DNA of 64,000 bases from DATGZX01 sp035296965 (GTDB lineage Bacteria > Planctomycetota > Planctomycetia > Gemmatales > Gemmataceae). Every line of letters starts with the position of its first letter. Position 1 is the stretch's first letter. Positions 56,039 to 64,000 of this stretch are shown here, piece after piece. The stretch spans positions 1 through 64,000 of the forward strand of contig DATGZX010000197.1 of assembly GCA_035296965.1 (NCBI GenBank), read 5' to 3'. The position numbers were made by a program, and so were the translations under genes. The notes beneath the pieces were generated by a model that was not told the DNA's origin, ran no database searches, and saw only the letters and a program-made list of their open reading frames with translations.

Positions 56039-56689
56039 TCAACGACTTCCAGTTCCGTCTTTGGTGTCATGCGCTCCCGCGGCATTGGCGCCGTCATATT
56101 CGATCGCTTTCTCATTCTTCCAGCGTGGCTGGTAAGTCTGGAGGTAGCCTAGCAAATCCCATTCGTCCGAAAGGTCGCGATAGCCGCACGCGCGCAGTTC
56201 CGCGATCGCGTGTTCGTTGGTCCAGTGATCGTACTCCATGCGAAAAACTGCACAGAAAGCTCCGGTGCGATGAATCCCAGCGTAACAGTGCACTAACACG
56301 GGAAAGTTTTCCGGATTATCCATGACGCCTAGGAAGCGGCACACCCCTTCGTCCGCGGGCACGGAACCGTCGGGCGCCCACCACGTTCGTGGCGAAATGC
56401 GCACGTAATTGATTTCTTCGGCCTTGCAGTAGTTTTCCTCCGCCAGGTCAGGCGCCGGATCGTCCGGATAGTAAGCATCCCGAAGAGTTACAACGGTTTT
56501 GATGCCATGATCCCGGATCGCATCCTTCAGTCCCGATATGCTCATCTGCCCGCTTCGGTAGAGCACTCCTTCGCGAACGACGCGAAAATTGCGGGTGTTC
56601 GCCTGGCGGTAGTAGGAGTAAAAGGCGGGGGCGGCGACGAGAAGTACTGCGATAAAAAGGCCAAAGAAATACTGGCAATAGCGTGCCAT
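56039..56689 (-). CDS. Membrane-anchored dual-specificity/tyrosine phosphatase-like protein
   Basis: ATG 56689 is chosen because GGAGG lies eight bases upstream; an ATG five codons earlier has no such site. The 216-residue protein starts with a membrane helix (FFGLFIAVLLVAAPAFYSYY) and then a phosphatase domain with P-loop HCYAGIHRTG, catalytic Cys135 and Arg141. FRVVREGVLYRSGQMS and IKTVVTLRD are the usual N-terminal strands of the Siw14/DSP-like group. An acidic segment (YYPDDPAPDLAEENY) could supply the general acid. Substrate could be phospho-Tyr/Thr or inositol (pyro)phosphates. It may oppose Hanks-type kinases. It follows the polytopic membrane gene by 134 bp on the same strand. Confidence 0.88.
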   Translation of the reverse strand: MARYCQYFFGLFIAVLLVAAPAFYSYYRQANTRNFRVVREGVLYRSGQMSISGLKDAIRDHGIKTVVTLRDAYYPDDPAPDLAEENYCKAEEINYVRISPRTWWAPDGSVPADEGVCRFLGVMDNPENFPVLVHCYAGIHRTGAFCAVFRMEYDHWTNEHAIAELRACGYRDLSDEWDLLGYLQTYQPRWKNEKAIEYDGANAAGAHDTKDGTGSR

Positions 56690-56823
56690 GCCGAAGGCCT
56701 CCATGCCTGTTGCCGTCAGAGCGTCGAATTGCTTGGGACAAGGGAGCAGCGCTGGGCGCAGTTTCCCAGTCCCCCGGATGCGCAGCTCTTATATCGGTTC
56801 TCTTCGGAAAGAAAAAGACGATT

Positions 56824-58293
56824 TCAGTGGACTCGGGCTATTGGCTCGGGGAGCTTGAGCAAACGTGCGGCATAACGGCCCAGGAGGCGGCAGAAGCGCA
56901 TCAACCAGTCCGTTTCGGAATGGATGGGCAATGCCTGCCGATCCGCTAAATTGGGCCGAAATACCAACAACAAAAGTAGAGGCAGGTACCAGAGGACGTA
57001 AACTCCGCCTTGATCCGCAAACCAAAACTGGATGCCGATGAGCAGCGCGGCAGAAAGGGCAATGAGATGGGCAAGGTTCTTGGGTCGAGGCCAGAAAAGC
57101 GTCGTGGCGACAAATGCCATGTAGCCTATGAATACCGGCAGCCGATAGGCGAAGGCCCATGTCACCCCCGTCCAGAAGCCTTTGGTTATCCGGGGATTTG
57201 GCTGTTTCCAGGGCTGCCAATCCGATAGATCCATGGTTGATTGGATGCTGCGGGCCAGATGGTCATCCATCCACAGGATGCCCACGATCACGGCGAGCAT
57301 CAGGCCGGCCACGAGTGCGAATCCTGCAAGAAAGCGACCAGCCCCGCGCCCCCAATAGAAGCTTGCCCAAGCAGGAACCAGCAGGATTGCAAAATAGCCG
57401 TTGCCAAAGGCCAGTCCGAGAAGGACGCCTGCAGTGAGAGGGCTACGGTAGGCAGCCACCGCCCATATCAGAAATGCAGTCGGCAGCACATGATGCACCT
57501 GGTCTACATGATAAGCGGTGTACGGCAAGAGGAGGTACAAGGTGGCGGCCGCCACCCCCGCGTGGGCATCCTGGAAGTGCCGCAAACCTATGAACACCAG
57601 GCCCACTACAATGGCCAGGTGACACGCTACCGCAAGAGAGCACTCAACCCAGAAAGCGGTTTGAGAAGTGCCTCCGTCATCGGTGGCGATTTCTCTTTTC
57701 ACCAGATAGACGGCGCGTCGTTGGGTTTCATTGACAGCAGCGCTCGGCTTACCGACGGTGCCGGCTACACTGGCCGGCTTGAATACAGCAACGGCCACGA
57801 GGCAGATGAAGAGGGCGACACCCAGCCAGACCAGACCCGCCAGGTTCAAGTTCGGACTTAGGGCTGGCCGGCGCACCAGAGCCAAGTCGACGAGGCATCG
57901 GACCAAGAATAGAGCCGATCCGCAGAAGAGCCATAGATAGCCAATCCTCAATAGACTCGACTGGGATTTCCAGACAGGTGCGGAAGCGCTCGCCACAACG
58001 CCGGCGCTTGTTACGCCAAGATTGGGCGCCGCCACAGCCTGACCCGCGCTAGCCAGGAGGCGGGCTGCATCCAACGGCGCGCTGCTTTCTCGTGACGGGA
58101 AAGTGGTGACGGCTTCTTGCAATAAGAGTAACCCAGGCACGAGCAGAAATAATGCCAGGACGTCCCAATTGCGTGCGCTTAGCAAGCGCGTGAATTTAAA
58201 GAACAGGGCAACGGCGAGAAGCAGGGAGAAGTAAAGCCAAGTTGTGGCATTGGGAAGGTTGAAATCAAAGAAAATCGAAGCAGTCACGGTCAT
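56824..58293 (-). CDS. Polytopic membrane protein, possibly glycosyltransferase-like
   Basis: The start is ATG 58293 (MTVTASIFFDFNLPNATTW); an upstream Met adds eleven residues with no better signal. The 489-residue protein has about eleven membrane helices. An Ala/Ser-rich external loop lies after residue 70, and the conserved-looking helix YTAYHVDQVHHVLPTAFLIW contains several polar residues in a hydrophobic context. Its general shape, with FRPNLADRQ near the C-terminus, resembles polyprenol-phosphate-dependent GT-C/GT87-like proteins. However, the usual Asp motif in the first loop is not clearly seen, so the family is unassigned. The helix with two His and an Asp may be functional. Function unknown. 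Confidence 0.75.
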   Translation of the reverse strand: MTVTASIFFDFNLPNATTWLYFSLLLAVALFFKFTRLLSARNWDVLALFLLVPGLLLLQEAVTTFPSRESSAPLDAARLLASAGQAVAAPNLGVTSAGVVASASAPVWKSQSSLLRIGYLWLFCGSALFLVRCLVDLALVRRPALSPNLNLAGLVWLGVALFICLVAVAVFKPASVAGTVGKPSAAVNETQRRAVYLVKREIATDDGGTSQTAFWVECSLAVACHLAIVVGLVFIGLRHFQDAHAGVAAATLYLLLPYTAYHVDQVHHVLPTAFLIWAVAAYRSPLTAGVLLGLAFGNGYFAILLVPAWASFYWGRGAGRFLAGFALVAGLMLAVIVGILWMDDHLARSIQSTMDLSDWQPWKQPNPRITKGFWTGVTWAFAYRLPVFIGYMAFVATTLFWPRPKNLAHLIALSAALLIGIQFWFADQGGVYVLWYLPLLLLLVFRPNLADRQALPIHSETDWLMRFCRLLGRYAARLLKLPEPIARVH

Positions 58294-58768
58294 GGCATCG
58301 CTCTCAGCGATGGGAGGAGCAATCAATCAGAGAGGAAGACGTTATTATAGAAAGAAGCCAGCAGTCGTCACGGCCGCAAGGCACGTAGTGGATGTGAATC
58401 TGCTTGTACCCAAAATGAAAGTGGCAAGAGAACCGGTTAGTGCAGCCTTGCGGGTTACTCCTCAGAACCTGAGCGGCCGCCGCCCGCGGCAGGGACTTGG
58501 CGGCTTCCGTCCCCAAGGATTGGCCCCAATTCTCTCTGCGACCCCATTATTCTTTACATTCCAAAAAGACGGATCCGGCTGCCTTGGATTCCGGCAAGCC
58601 GGCAAGAAAGAGAAGATTTTTCGTTGGTATCGACCACGTCCGGCTGATACACTTTGTTTGCGATTTTCATAAATTCATGAGAAAGCCTTGCCCGTGGAGC
58701 CTTGACGCGCTCGATCGACTCGTGTGCATGCGCACTTGATCACGTCCTGAAGAGAAGTGGAGACAACC
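58294..58768. other. Divergent intergenic region, nothing recognised
   Basis: The ~475-bp gap separates the minus-strand membrane gene from the plus-strand two-TM gene and must hold both promoters. A short A+T-rich patch occurs near 58335-58350. No operator-like palindrome, repeat or small gene was recognised. Confidence 0.45.
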
Positions 58769-59680
58769 ATGAACGAGCCTAAAAAGACAGTAACACCTCC
58801 AGCAAAAGAGGTGCACCCTGCCATTCGCGAGTCGTTGCAACCCGAACGGAGTCAATATCAGCTGCTAGTGCGATTTTATCGACGCATGCACCGGCAGCGG
58901 GTTTATCCTCTACTGGTCACGCTTCAGCGGTTCAATCCGGGGCGCGGAATCAGAGAGGCTGCGAACCCGGTTAGGGTTCGAGCGCTTGTTCCCGGGTCAG
59001 AAGTCACGCCAGCGGAACTCACTCTTGATCCAGCAAAGCCCGGAGCCCAGGCATCTTTCCACGTGACCCCCCTGGCAAAGGGCGACCTTGGCGAAGCCTG
59101 CGTGCAGCTTTTTAGCGGCGAACAGCTCGTCCAGGAAGTTCGTTTGCCCATGAAATCGGTTTCTCAGCGGCTTACCTGGGTCCTGGCAGTATTGACAGTG
59201 CTCTTGCCGGCATGTTTGTTGTACGCCAAGTATAATCCCATTCGGGTTCCACCACCACCAGCGCCGATCAAACTCCCCGCGGAACTCGAAAAGAATGAGA
59301 CTGTGAAATTAAAGACCTCTGAAGTCAACAAAGCCGCGCCGGCCGGTGGCGGAAACAACAAAGCTGCCGGTGGCGGCAATAGAGCGGTCATGAATTTCGA
59401 CTCAATCAGGTCCGATACTCCAAGGAGGCCCACAACTCCCGGAGAAGTCCTTGCGGAACACATCAACGAAAATGTGCCCTTGACAGGCGGTGTCGACGTA
59501 TTTGGCTATGCTGCCAGAGGAATCGGTAAGGGTTACGATTACCTGCGTGCTTTATCATCCGACGTACCGATCGCATTCTACGTCGGGGCCCTCCTTCTCG
59601 GTGCCACGATCGTTTCTTGGCTCATCCACGTCCGGCATCCGGCCCGGCGTCGTGGTGCGCCTGTCGCCCTTCCTTCATAG
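58769..59680 (+). CDS. Hypothetical two-helix membrane protein
   Basis: ATG 58769 has GTGGAG upstream with good spacing. The 303-residue product has a polar, basic N-terminal cytoplasmic region (1-135) with a beta-type domain (VRVRALVPGSEVTPAELTL, then FHVTPLAKGDLGEACVQLF). A membrane helix follows (LTWVLAVLTVLLPACLLY), then a Pro-rich segment, a Gly/Asn/Lys-rich low-complexity stretch (about 195-215), and a second helix (IAFYVGALLLGATIVSWLI) near the C-terminus. The N-terminal domain resembles a small immunoglobulin-like or accessory fold, but I do not recognise a family. No operon partner: a perfect hairpin and tyrA follow. Confidence 0.7.
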   Translation: MNEPKKTVTPPAKEVHPAIRESLQPERSQYQLLVRFYRRMHRQRVYPLLVTLQRFNPGRGIREAANPVRVRALVPGSEVTPAELTLDPAKPGAQASFHVTPLAKGDLGEACVQLFSGEQLVQEVRLPMKSVSQRLTWVLAVLTVLLPACLLYAKYNPIRVPPPPAPIKLPAELEKNETVKLKTSEVNKAAPAGGGNNKAAGGGNRAVMNFDSIRSDTPRRPTTPGEVLAEHINENVPLTGGVDVFGYAARGIGKGYDYLRALSSDVPIAFYVGALLLGATIVSWLIHVRHPARRRGAPVALPS

Positions 59681-59744
59681 CAGCTGAGCGCTCCACTTTT
59701 CTGCGGTTCTTGAGTTTCAGCGAGACTTGTCACATTCACTACTA

Positions 59745-59782
59745 CCGGCCTCTTCCTGTTTCGAGAAACAGGAAGAGGCCGG
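59745..59782 (+). terminator. Perfect 17-bp hairpin between genes, probable terminator
   Basis: CCGGCCTCTTCCTGTTT, a CGAG loop and the exact reverse complement form a 38-nt hairpin 64 bp after the preceding stop and 90 bp before tyrA. There is no T-run on either side, so it is not a classical intrinsic terminator. Termination or mRNA 3'-end protection is the likely role. Confidence 0.6.
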
Positions 59783-59872
59783 CTGCTTCGATGAACTCGT
59801 CACTTTGGGGTTCGACTGCACTTGCTATAATCTCTGCGTCGCCCGCACTGGGAATCATCTCGCGCAAGTGGC

Positions 59873-60712
59873 ATGGACATTGGCACCCTGACTATCGTCG
59901 GCGTCGGATTGATCGGAGGGTCGATCGGTCTGGCTGCAAAACGCCGGGGGGTAGCCCGCCGCATCCTGGGCGTCGAGCGCCATCCCTCCTGCGTTGCTTA
60001 CGCTCTCGCCAAGGGCGCAATCGACGAGAGTTCTTGCAACCTCACCGCGGCGGTCCTCAGGGCGGAAGTAACGGTCTTTTGCACGCCGGTGGACGAGATC
60101 GCGCAGCAAGTCCTCGCCGCTGCTTCCGTATGTCCTGCCGATAATCTGTTCATTGATACCGGAAGTACCAAGGCGCTCATTACGCGCACGATCGAATCCG
60201 CGGCGCCGACTGCCCGCTTCGTCGGTGGTCATCCTCTGGCAGGATCAGAAAAGCAGGGGGTCGAACATGCGGAAGCAGATCTCTTCGAAAACAAGCTGAC
60301 GATCGTCACCAGAACTGCCTCCACCGCCCCCGATGCTCTTGAGCAAGCAACAAGATTCTGGCAATTGCTAGGTTCAAGCGTACGGGTCATGAGTCCGGAA
60401 GAGCATGACGCAGCCCTGGCGTTCACGAGTCATCTGCCGCACCTGCTAGCGTCGGCCCTGGCCGGTATACTACCTGCACCGCTCAACGATCTGACCGCCA
60501 GTGGATTCCGAGACACGACACGCATCGCGGCAGGGGATCCCGGGCTTTGGACCGCAATCTTCAGCCACAACCGGGCGGCCGTGCTCGATGCCCTGGCCGT
60601 TCTGAGCGGACGCCTCGAATGTCTGCGCGATTGTCTTTCCACGAGTGACTGGGCAACGCTTCACGATCTATTGCTCCAAGCCAAGAAGGTACGCGATGCT
60701 CTGGGAAGTTGA
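59873..60712 (+). CDS. tyrA: Prephenate dehydrogenase
   Basis: The 279-residue protein starts at ATG 59873 with a Rossmann fold, GVGLIGGSIG at residues 9-18, binding NAD(P). GHPLAGSEKQGVEHA, with the conserved His and Ser/Glu of the prephenate site, and the LAFTSHLPHLLASAL helix with its His are diagnostic. The reaction oxidatively decarboxylates prephenate to 4-hydroxyphenylpyruvate in tyrosine synthesis; arogenate use cannot be excluded. There is no chorismate mutase or ACT domain, so feedback control must differ from the E. coli enzyme. The last 17 bases overlap the start of purL, implying translational coupling. Confidence 0.94.
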   Translation: MDIGTLTIVGVGLIGGSIGLAAKRRGVARRILGVERHPSCVAYALAKGAIDESSCNLTAAVLRAEVTVFCTPVDEIAQQVLAAASVCPADNLFIDTGSTKALITRTIESAAPTARFVGGHPLAGSEKQGVEHAEADLFENKLTIVTRTASTAPDALEQATRFWQLLGSSVRVMSPEEHDAALAFTSHLPHLLASALAGILPAPLNDLTASGFRDTTRIAAGDPGLWTAIFSHNRAAVLDALAVLSGRLECLRDCLSTSDWATLHDLLLQAKKVRDALGS

Positions 60713-63614
60713 AATCCAACCGCTGGGCCAGGACCCGGAACGCAAGCGAGTTTGTCAGGAGTATGTCCTGTACACGCAGGCTCAGCAGGGCGCTGATATC
60801 GTCACGCGCTCGGCAAAAGGTTTTTTGCTCGAAGGCAACCTCCACAAGAAGCAAGTCGAGCAACTCATGGCCGAGTTGCTGGTGGATCGACTGACAGAAG
60901 TGGGGCGCGCAGAGCAAATCGGGGAGAACGGCCAGCGGAATGGAAGCACTGGAGAACGCCTGACGGTGCTGCTCAAGCCAGGAGTCATGGATCCGGCGGC
61001 CATGAGCGTGCTGGATGCTGCGCATGACCTTGAATTCCCGGTCGAATCCGTCCGCACGTTTCGGCGCTACTACATCGATCCCAAGAGATACGCTTCGCAA
61101 AATGGCGCCGGCGGCGTTTCGTTCTACAAAGTCCTTGCCAATGATGCGATCGAACAGATCGTCGTTGGGCCCCTGGCCGCGGAGCACCTGACCCTCGGCG
61201 AGGTGTATTTCTTTCAGCGCGTGACCATTCCGCTTATCGATCTGGATGACGCGGGCCTGATGAGATTGAGCCGCCAGGCGCAGTTGTCGCTCAGTTTGGC
61301 AGAGATGCTCGCGATTCAGACGCATTTCCGGAGTCTCGGAAGAGAGCCCACCGACGTCGAGCTGGAGACCCTGGCACAGACCTGGTCGGAGCATTGCTCG
61401 CACAAGACCCTCAAAGGCGAAATAGATTGCGATGGACGGCGTTTCCACAACCTGCTGAAAGAGACCATCTTCGGCGCCACCCAGGAGATCCGGCGCCGTC
61501 TTGGAAGGGACGATTGGTGCGTCAGTGTTTTCGAGGACAATGCAGGAGTGGTCCGCTTCGACGATCGCTACCACGTTTGCTTCAAAGTCGAGACCCACAA
61601 CCATCCTTCGGCAATCGAGCCCTACGGTGGAGCCAATACGGGCCTCGGCGGTGTGATCCGTGATCCGTTGGGCACTGGCTTGGGAGCCAAGCCGATTTGT
61701 AACACCGACGTGTTCTGTTTTGGACTACCCGACACGGCCCCGGAATCGCTCCCGCCAGGCGTTCTTCACCCCGTACGGGTGATCCGAGGTGTCGTGGCAG
61801 GCGTCCGCGACTATGGCAATCGGATGGGCATCCCCACCGTGAACGGCGCCGTATGCTTCGATGACCGTTACCTGGCAAATCCACTCGTATTCTGTGGCAC
61901 CGTTGGCCTGATCCCGGTCGAGCACAGCAACAAGCGACCGCTGCCAGGAGATTTGATTGTGGCCGTCGGCGGACGGACGGGGCGGGACGGAATCCACGGG
62001 GCCACCTTTTCCTCGATCGAGCTGACAGCAGAATCGGAGAAGGTGAGCGGCGGAGCTGTGCAGATTGGTAACGCAATCACCGAGAAAAAACTCCTGGATG
62101 TTTTGCTTCAGGCCCGTGACCGAGGCCAGTTCCACGCCATAACCGACTGCGGCGCTGGAGGCTTCAGTTCCGCGATCGGCGAAATGGCAGAGAAATTAGG
62201 GGCGACCGTGCATTTGGACCAGGCCCCGCTCAAGTACCAGGGGTTATCGTATACCGAGATTTGGATCTCCGAGGCCCAGGAACGCATGATCCTGGCCGTG
62301 CCTCCGGAGAATTGGCCAGCACTACAAAGGCTCTGTGCCAGTGAAGACGTTGAGGCAACGGCGATCGGTCGGTTCGAAGCGACGAGCCGTCTGCGGCTGT
62401 ACTACAAGGAGAACCAGGTAGCCGATCTCGACATGGACTTCCTGCACAACGGCCGGCCCCCGGTAGTTCGGCGGGCAACTTGTCGGGCCGCTGGCATGTC
62501 GCCCTCCAGAGAACGAGAACTTGGACGGCTTACTCCCTCCGTTCCCGCGCGCGATCTTACAGACACGCTTTTCAAGATTCTGACTTCTTACAACGTCTGC
62601 AGCAAGGAATGGATCATCCGACAGTATGACCATGAAGTTCAGGGAGGCACAGTCATCAAGCCATTGGTCGGCGTCCGCCACGAGGGTCCAGGAGATGCCG
62701 CGGTTATCATGCCCGTCCTTGGCTCATGGACCGGTCTGGCCGTCGGCTGCGGCTTGAATCCACGCTACGGCATCCTCGATCCATACCGCATGGCGACTGC
62801 AGCTGTAGACGAAGCAGTGCGTAACGTGGTGGCCGTCGGTGCGGACCCGGCACGAATCGCGTTGCTGGACAATTTTTGCTGGGGCAACACGGATAGGCCC
62901 GAGGTCCTGGGTTCGCTTGTGCGCGCAGCCGAAGCATGTCGGGATGTTGCTCTGGCTTATGGCATGCCATTCATCAGCGGCAAGGACAGTTTGAATAATG
63001 AGTTTCGAGCAGGTGAACTCCATATCACAATCCCGCCAACGCTGCTGATCAGTGCACTGGGCCGAATCGAGGATGTCCGCCGGTGTATCACGATGGATTT
63101 GAAGGAGCCGGGCAATCTACTCTTCCTCATCGGTTCGACAAAGGATGAGATGGGAGGGTCGCATTACAACTTGGTGAACCGCCTCGAACATGGCTTGCCT
63201 CCGGAAGTAGACCTGAATCTTGCTCCTGCCATATTCATAAAACTGCATGAAGCCATCGAACGCGGGCTTGTTCGCTCGTGCCACGATCTGAGCGAGGGAG
63301 GGTTGGCGGTAGCGGCGGCCGAGATGGCTTTCGCGGGGAACATTGGCGCAGATCTTACCTATGCTCCACGCACTCCCGCCCCGATGACCGACGACATCGA
63401 GTTGTTTTCAGAATCCACAACCCGTTTCCTCGTGGAAGTCGCGCCCGCACAGGTCCATTCTCTCAAGGAGTGTTTCGTAAATCTGCCACTTGCGGAAATC
63501 GGCAAGACCTGCAGCGAGCCCCGCTTGCGAATCGCTGGCACTGCTGGCGAGTGGATTGTCACGGCAAAGCTGGGTGAGTTGAAGGAAGCGTGGCAAAAGA
63601 CGCTACGCTGGTAA
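60696..63614 (+). CDS. purL: Phosphoribosylformylglycinamidine synthase, PurS-like domain fused to PurL
   Basis: ATG 60696 (MLWEVEIQPLGQDPERKR), with AAGG upstream, lies inside the tyrA end; the frame from 60645 is not preferred. The 972-residue protein has an N-terminal region (about 1-145) with PurS-like strands (LTVLLKPGVMDPAAMSVLDA), then the linker and WSEHCSHKTLKGEI. The first AIRS domain follows with ETHNHPSAIEPYGGANTGLGGVIRD, then a second AIRS half with SGKDSLNNEF and CHDLSEGGLAVAAAEMAF. There is no C-terminal glutaminase, so a separate PurQ is expected. The enzyme converts FGAR to FGAM, feeding PurM. It is longer than small PurL (~730) and shorter than the enteric fusion (~1295). 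Confidence 0.93.
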   Translation: MLWEVEIQPLGQDPERKRVCQEYVLYTQAQQGADIVTRSAKGFLLEGNLHKKQVEQLMAELLVDRLTEVGRAEQIGENGQRNGSTGERLTVLLKPGVMDPAAMSVLDAAHDLEFPVESVRTFRRYYIDPKRYASQNGAGGVSFYKVLANDAIEQIVVGPLAAEHLTLGEVYFFQRVTIPLIDLDDAGLMRLSRQAQLSLSLAEMLAIQTHFRSLGREPTDVELETLAQTWSEHCSHKTLKGEIDCDGRRFHNLLKETIFGATQEIRRRLGRDDWCVSVFEDNAGVVRFDDRYHVCFKVETHNHPSAIEPYGGANTGLGGVIRDPLGTGLGAKPICNTDVFCFGLPDTAPESLPPGVLHPVRVIRGVVAGVRDYGNRMGIPTVNGAVCFDDRYLANPLVFCGTVGLIPVEHSNKRPLPGDLIVAVGGRTGRDGIHGATFSSIELTAESEKVSGGAVQIGNAITEKKLLDVLLQARDRGQFHAITDCGAGGFSSAIGEMAEKLGATVHLDQAPLKYQGLSYTEIWISEAQERMILAVPPENWPALQRLCASEDVEATAIGRFEATSRLRLYYKENQVADLDMDFLHNGRPPVVRRATCRAAGMSPSRERELGRLTPSVPARDLTDTLFKILTSYNVCSKEWIIRQYDHEVQGGTVIKPLVGVRHEGPGDAAVIMPVLGSWTGLAVGCGLNPRYGILDPYRMATAAVDEAVRNVVAVGADPARIALLDNFCWGNTDRPEVLGSLVRAAEACRDVALAYGMPFISGKDSLNNEFRAGELHITIPPTLLISALGRIEDVRRCITMDLKEPGNLLFLIGSTKDEMGGSHYNLVNRLEHGLPPEVDLNLAPAIFIKLHEAIERGLVRSCHDLSEGGLAVAAAEMAFAGNIGADLTYAPRTPAPMTDDIELFSESTTRFLVEVAPAQVHSLKECFVNLPLAEIGKTCSEPRLRIAGTAGEWIVTAKLGELKEAWQKTLRW

Positions 63615-64000
63615 TTTGGATTGACTCAAGGGAGGCAGCGCTCCTGTCTCCATCTGGAAGCGAGAAGCCCAGATGAACAAGTCGTGCCGTTGACACGAAA
63701 AAAATTATAGAAAGCTCAGTTAACATCTGCTTGCGGAAGAATTTCCATCAAATCCCGCACAACCTCTGTTGCGTTGCAGAATCGTGTGCTAGAATCGGTC
63801 GCTGAGTTTGCTCAATCACTGCTCCGTCCTGGTGTGTGGCAGGCATCCTATGAAAGGTTCCCGCCGCCTCGGGGAGCTAGCATTCTTTCTGTTTTGTTCG
63901 GTAGCGATATCGCTACAACGCCGGGACGTGCAGACGTGGTGCCCTCCTGAAAGGAGGTGGACGGCTGGTGCAATTACTCATAATTTGATTTTCGGATGAT
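63615..64000. other. End-of-window region: possible leader of a gene beyond the edge
   Basis: After purL there is a weak hairpin (CATCTGG and CCAGATG, 63651-63675). TGCTAGAAT at 63787-63795 could be an extended -10. Downstream are a perfect 16-nt palindrome GTAGCGATATCGCTAC (63901-63916) and a strong Shine-Dalgarno-like AAAGGAGGT (63950-63958) inside a CCTCC/GGAGG inverted pair. An open frame from ATG 63850 (49 codons, hydrophobic start) ends at the window edge. I do not consider it a proven gene. Confidence 0.35.

Overview
The window is a G+C-rich chromosomal segment of a planctomycete, most likely close to Gemmataceae. This is inferred from gene content, not from a marker gene: a Ser/Thr kinase fused to a transmembrane segment and a long TPR array, several FHA proteins, a multi-EF-hand secreted protein, a membrane-anchored PQQ-type propeller, a sortilin/BNR-type protein, HEAT and STN-domain secreted proteins, S46 and S9 peptidases, and palindromic intergenic repeats of a style I associate with this phylum. 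There are no rRNA or tRNA genes, CRISPR arrays, phage genes or transposase genes. About 48 protein genes plus two damaged genes are supported.

Layout. 1-3.8 kb: the C-terminal end of a BNR/sortilin-like protein, a double esterase fusion and a nitrilase-family amidohydrolase. 4.0-6.0 kb: kynU-kynB, converting N-formylkynurenine towards anthranilate. 6.0-8.7 kb: an opposite-strand ABC-2 exporter (ATPase plus two permeases) whose end overlaps kynB by 4 bp. 9.1-10.1 kb: an apparent permease remnant in front of an intact DevA/MacB-type ATPase. 10.1-13.7 kb: an STN-domain protein, a frameshifted PQQ-propeller membrane protein, and a divergent MarR regulator with a perfect 23-nt palindrome between them. 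14-24.6 kb: an FHA protein, a radical SAM protein, a ten-motif EF-hand protein, a MacB-type permease with its LolD-type ATPase, and the giant Ser/Thr kinase. 24.6-26.1 kb: two repeat-rich gaps flanking a DUF2784-like gene. One contains a 111-bp terminal-inverted-repeat element nested, with a 5-bp target duplication, inside an older palindromic repeat.

26.1-32.1 kb holds an ethanolamine locus without microcompartment genes (permease, small membrane protein, eutC, eutB) interleaved with two planctomycete-type hypotheticals. 32.1-33.8 kb holds yidD-rnpA and a CbpA-like co-chaperone. 33.9-39.6 kb holds a class-III aminotransferase, glpD, a divergent FHA-GAF-AAA+-Fis sigma-54 activator, and csrA with its terminator. 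40-42 kb holds a HEAT protein and a secreted hypothetical, followed by purM.

43.4-50.7 kb looks like a peptide-use cluster: a prolyl oligopeptidase, divergent from an OPT oligopeptide transporter and an S46 dipeptidyl peptidase. The rest holds a proline-rich secreted protein, another FHA protein, carB, a membrane-anchored dual-specificity phosphatase, a polytopic membrane protein, a two-TM hypothetical, and an overlapping tyrA-purL pair.

How it fits together: much of the window is nitrogen acquisition and core nitrogen metabolism (kynurenine, amide, ethanolamine and peptide breakdown; carbamoyl phosphate; purines; tyrosine), alternating with phosphoprotein-type signalling (kinase, FHA proteins, phosphatase, sigma-54 activator). 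I found no clear undescribed defence or mobile system. The strongest unusual signals are the nested MITE-like insertion, the MarR operator/promoter unit, and the two damaged genes.
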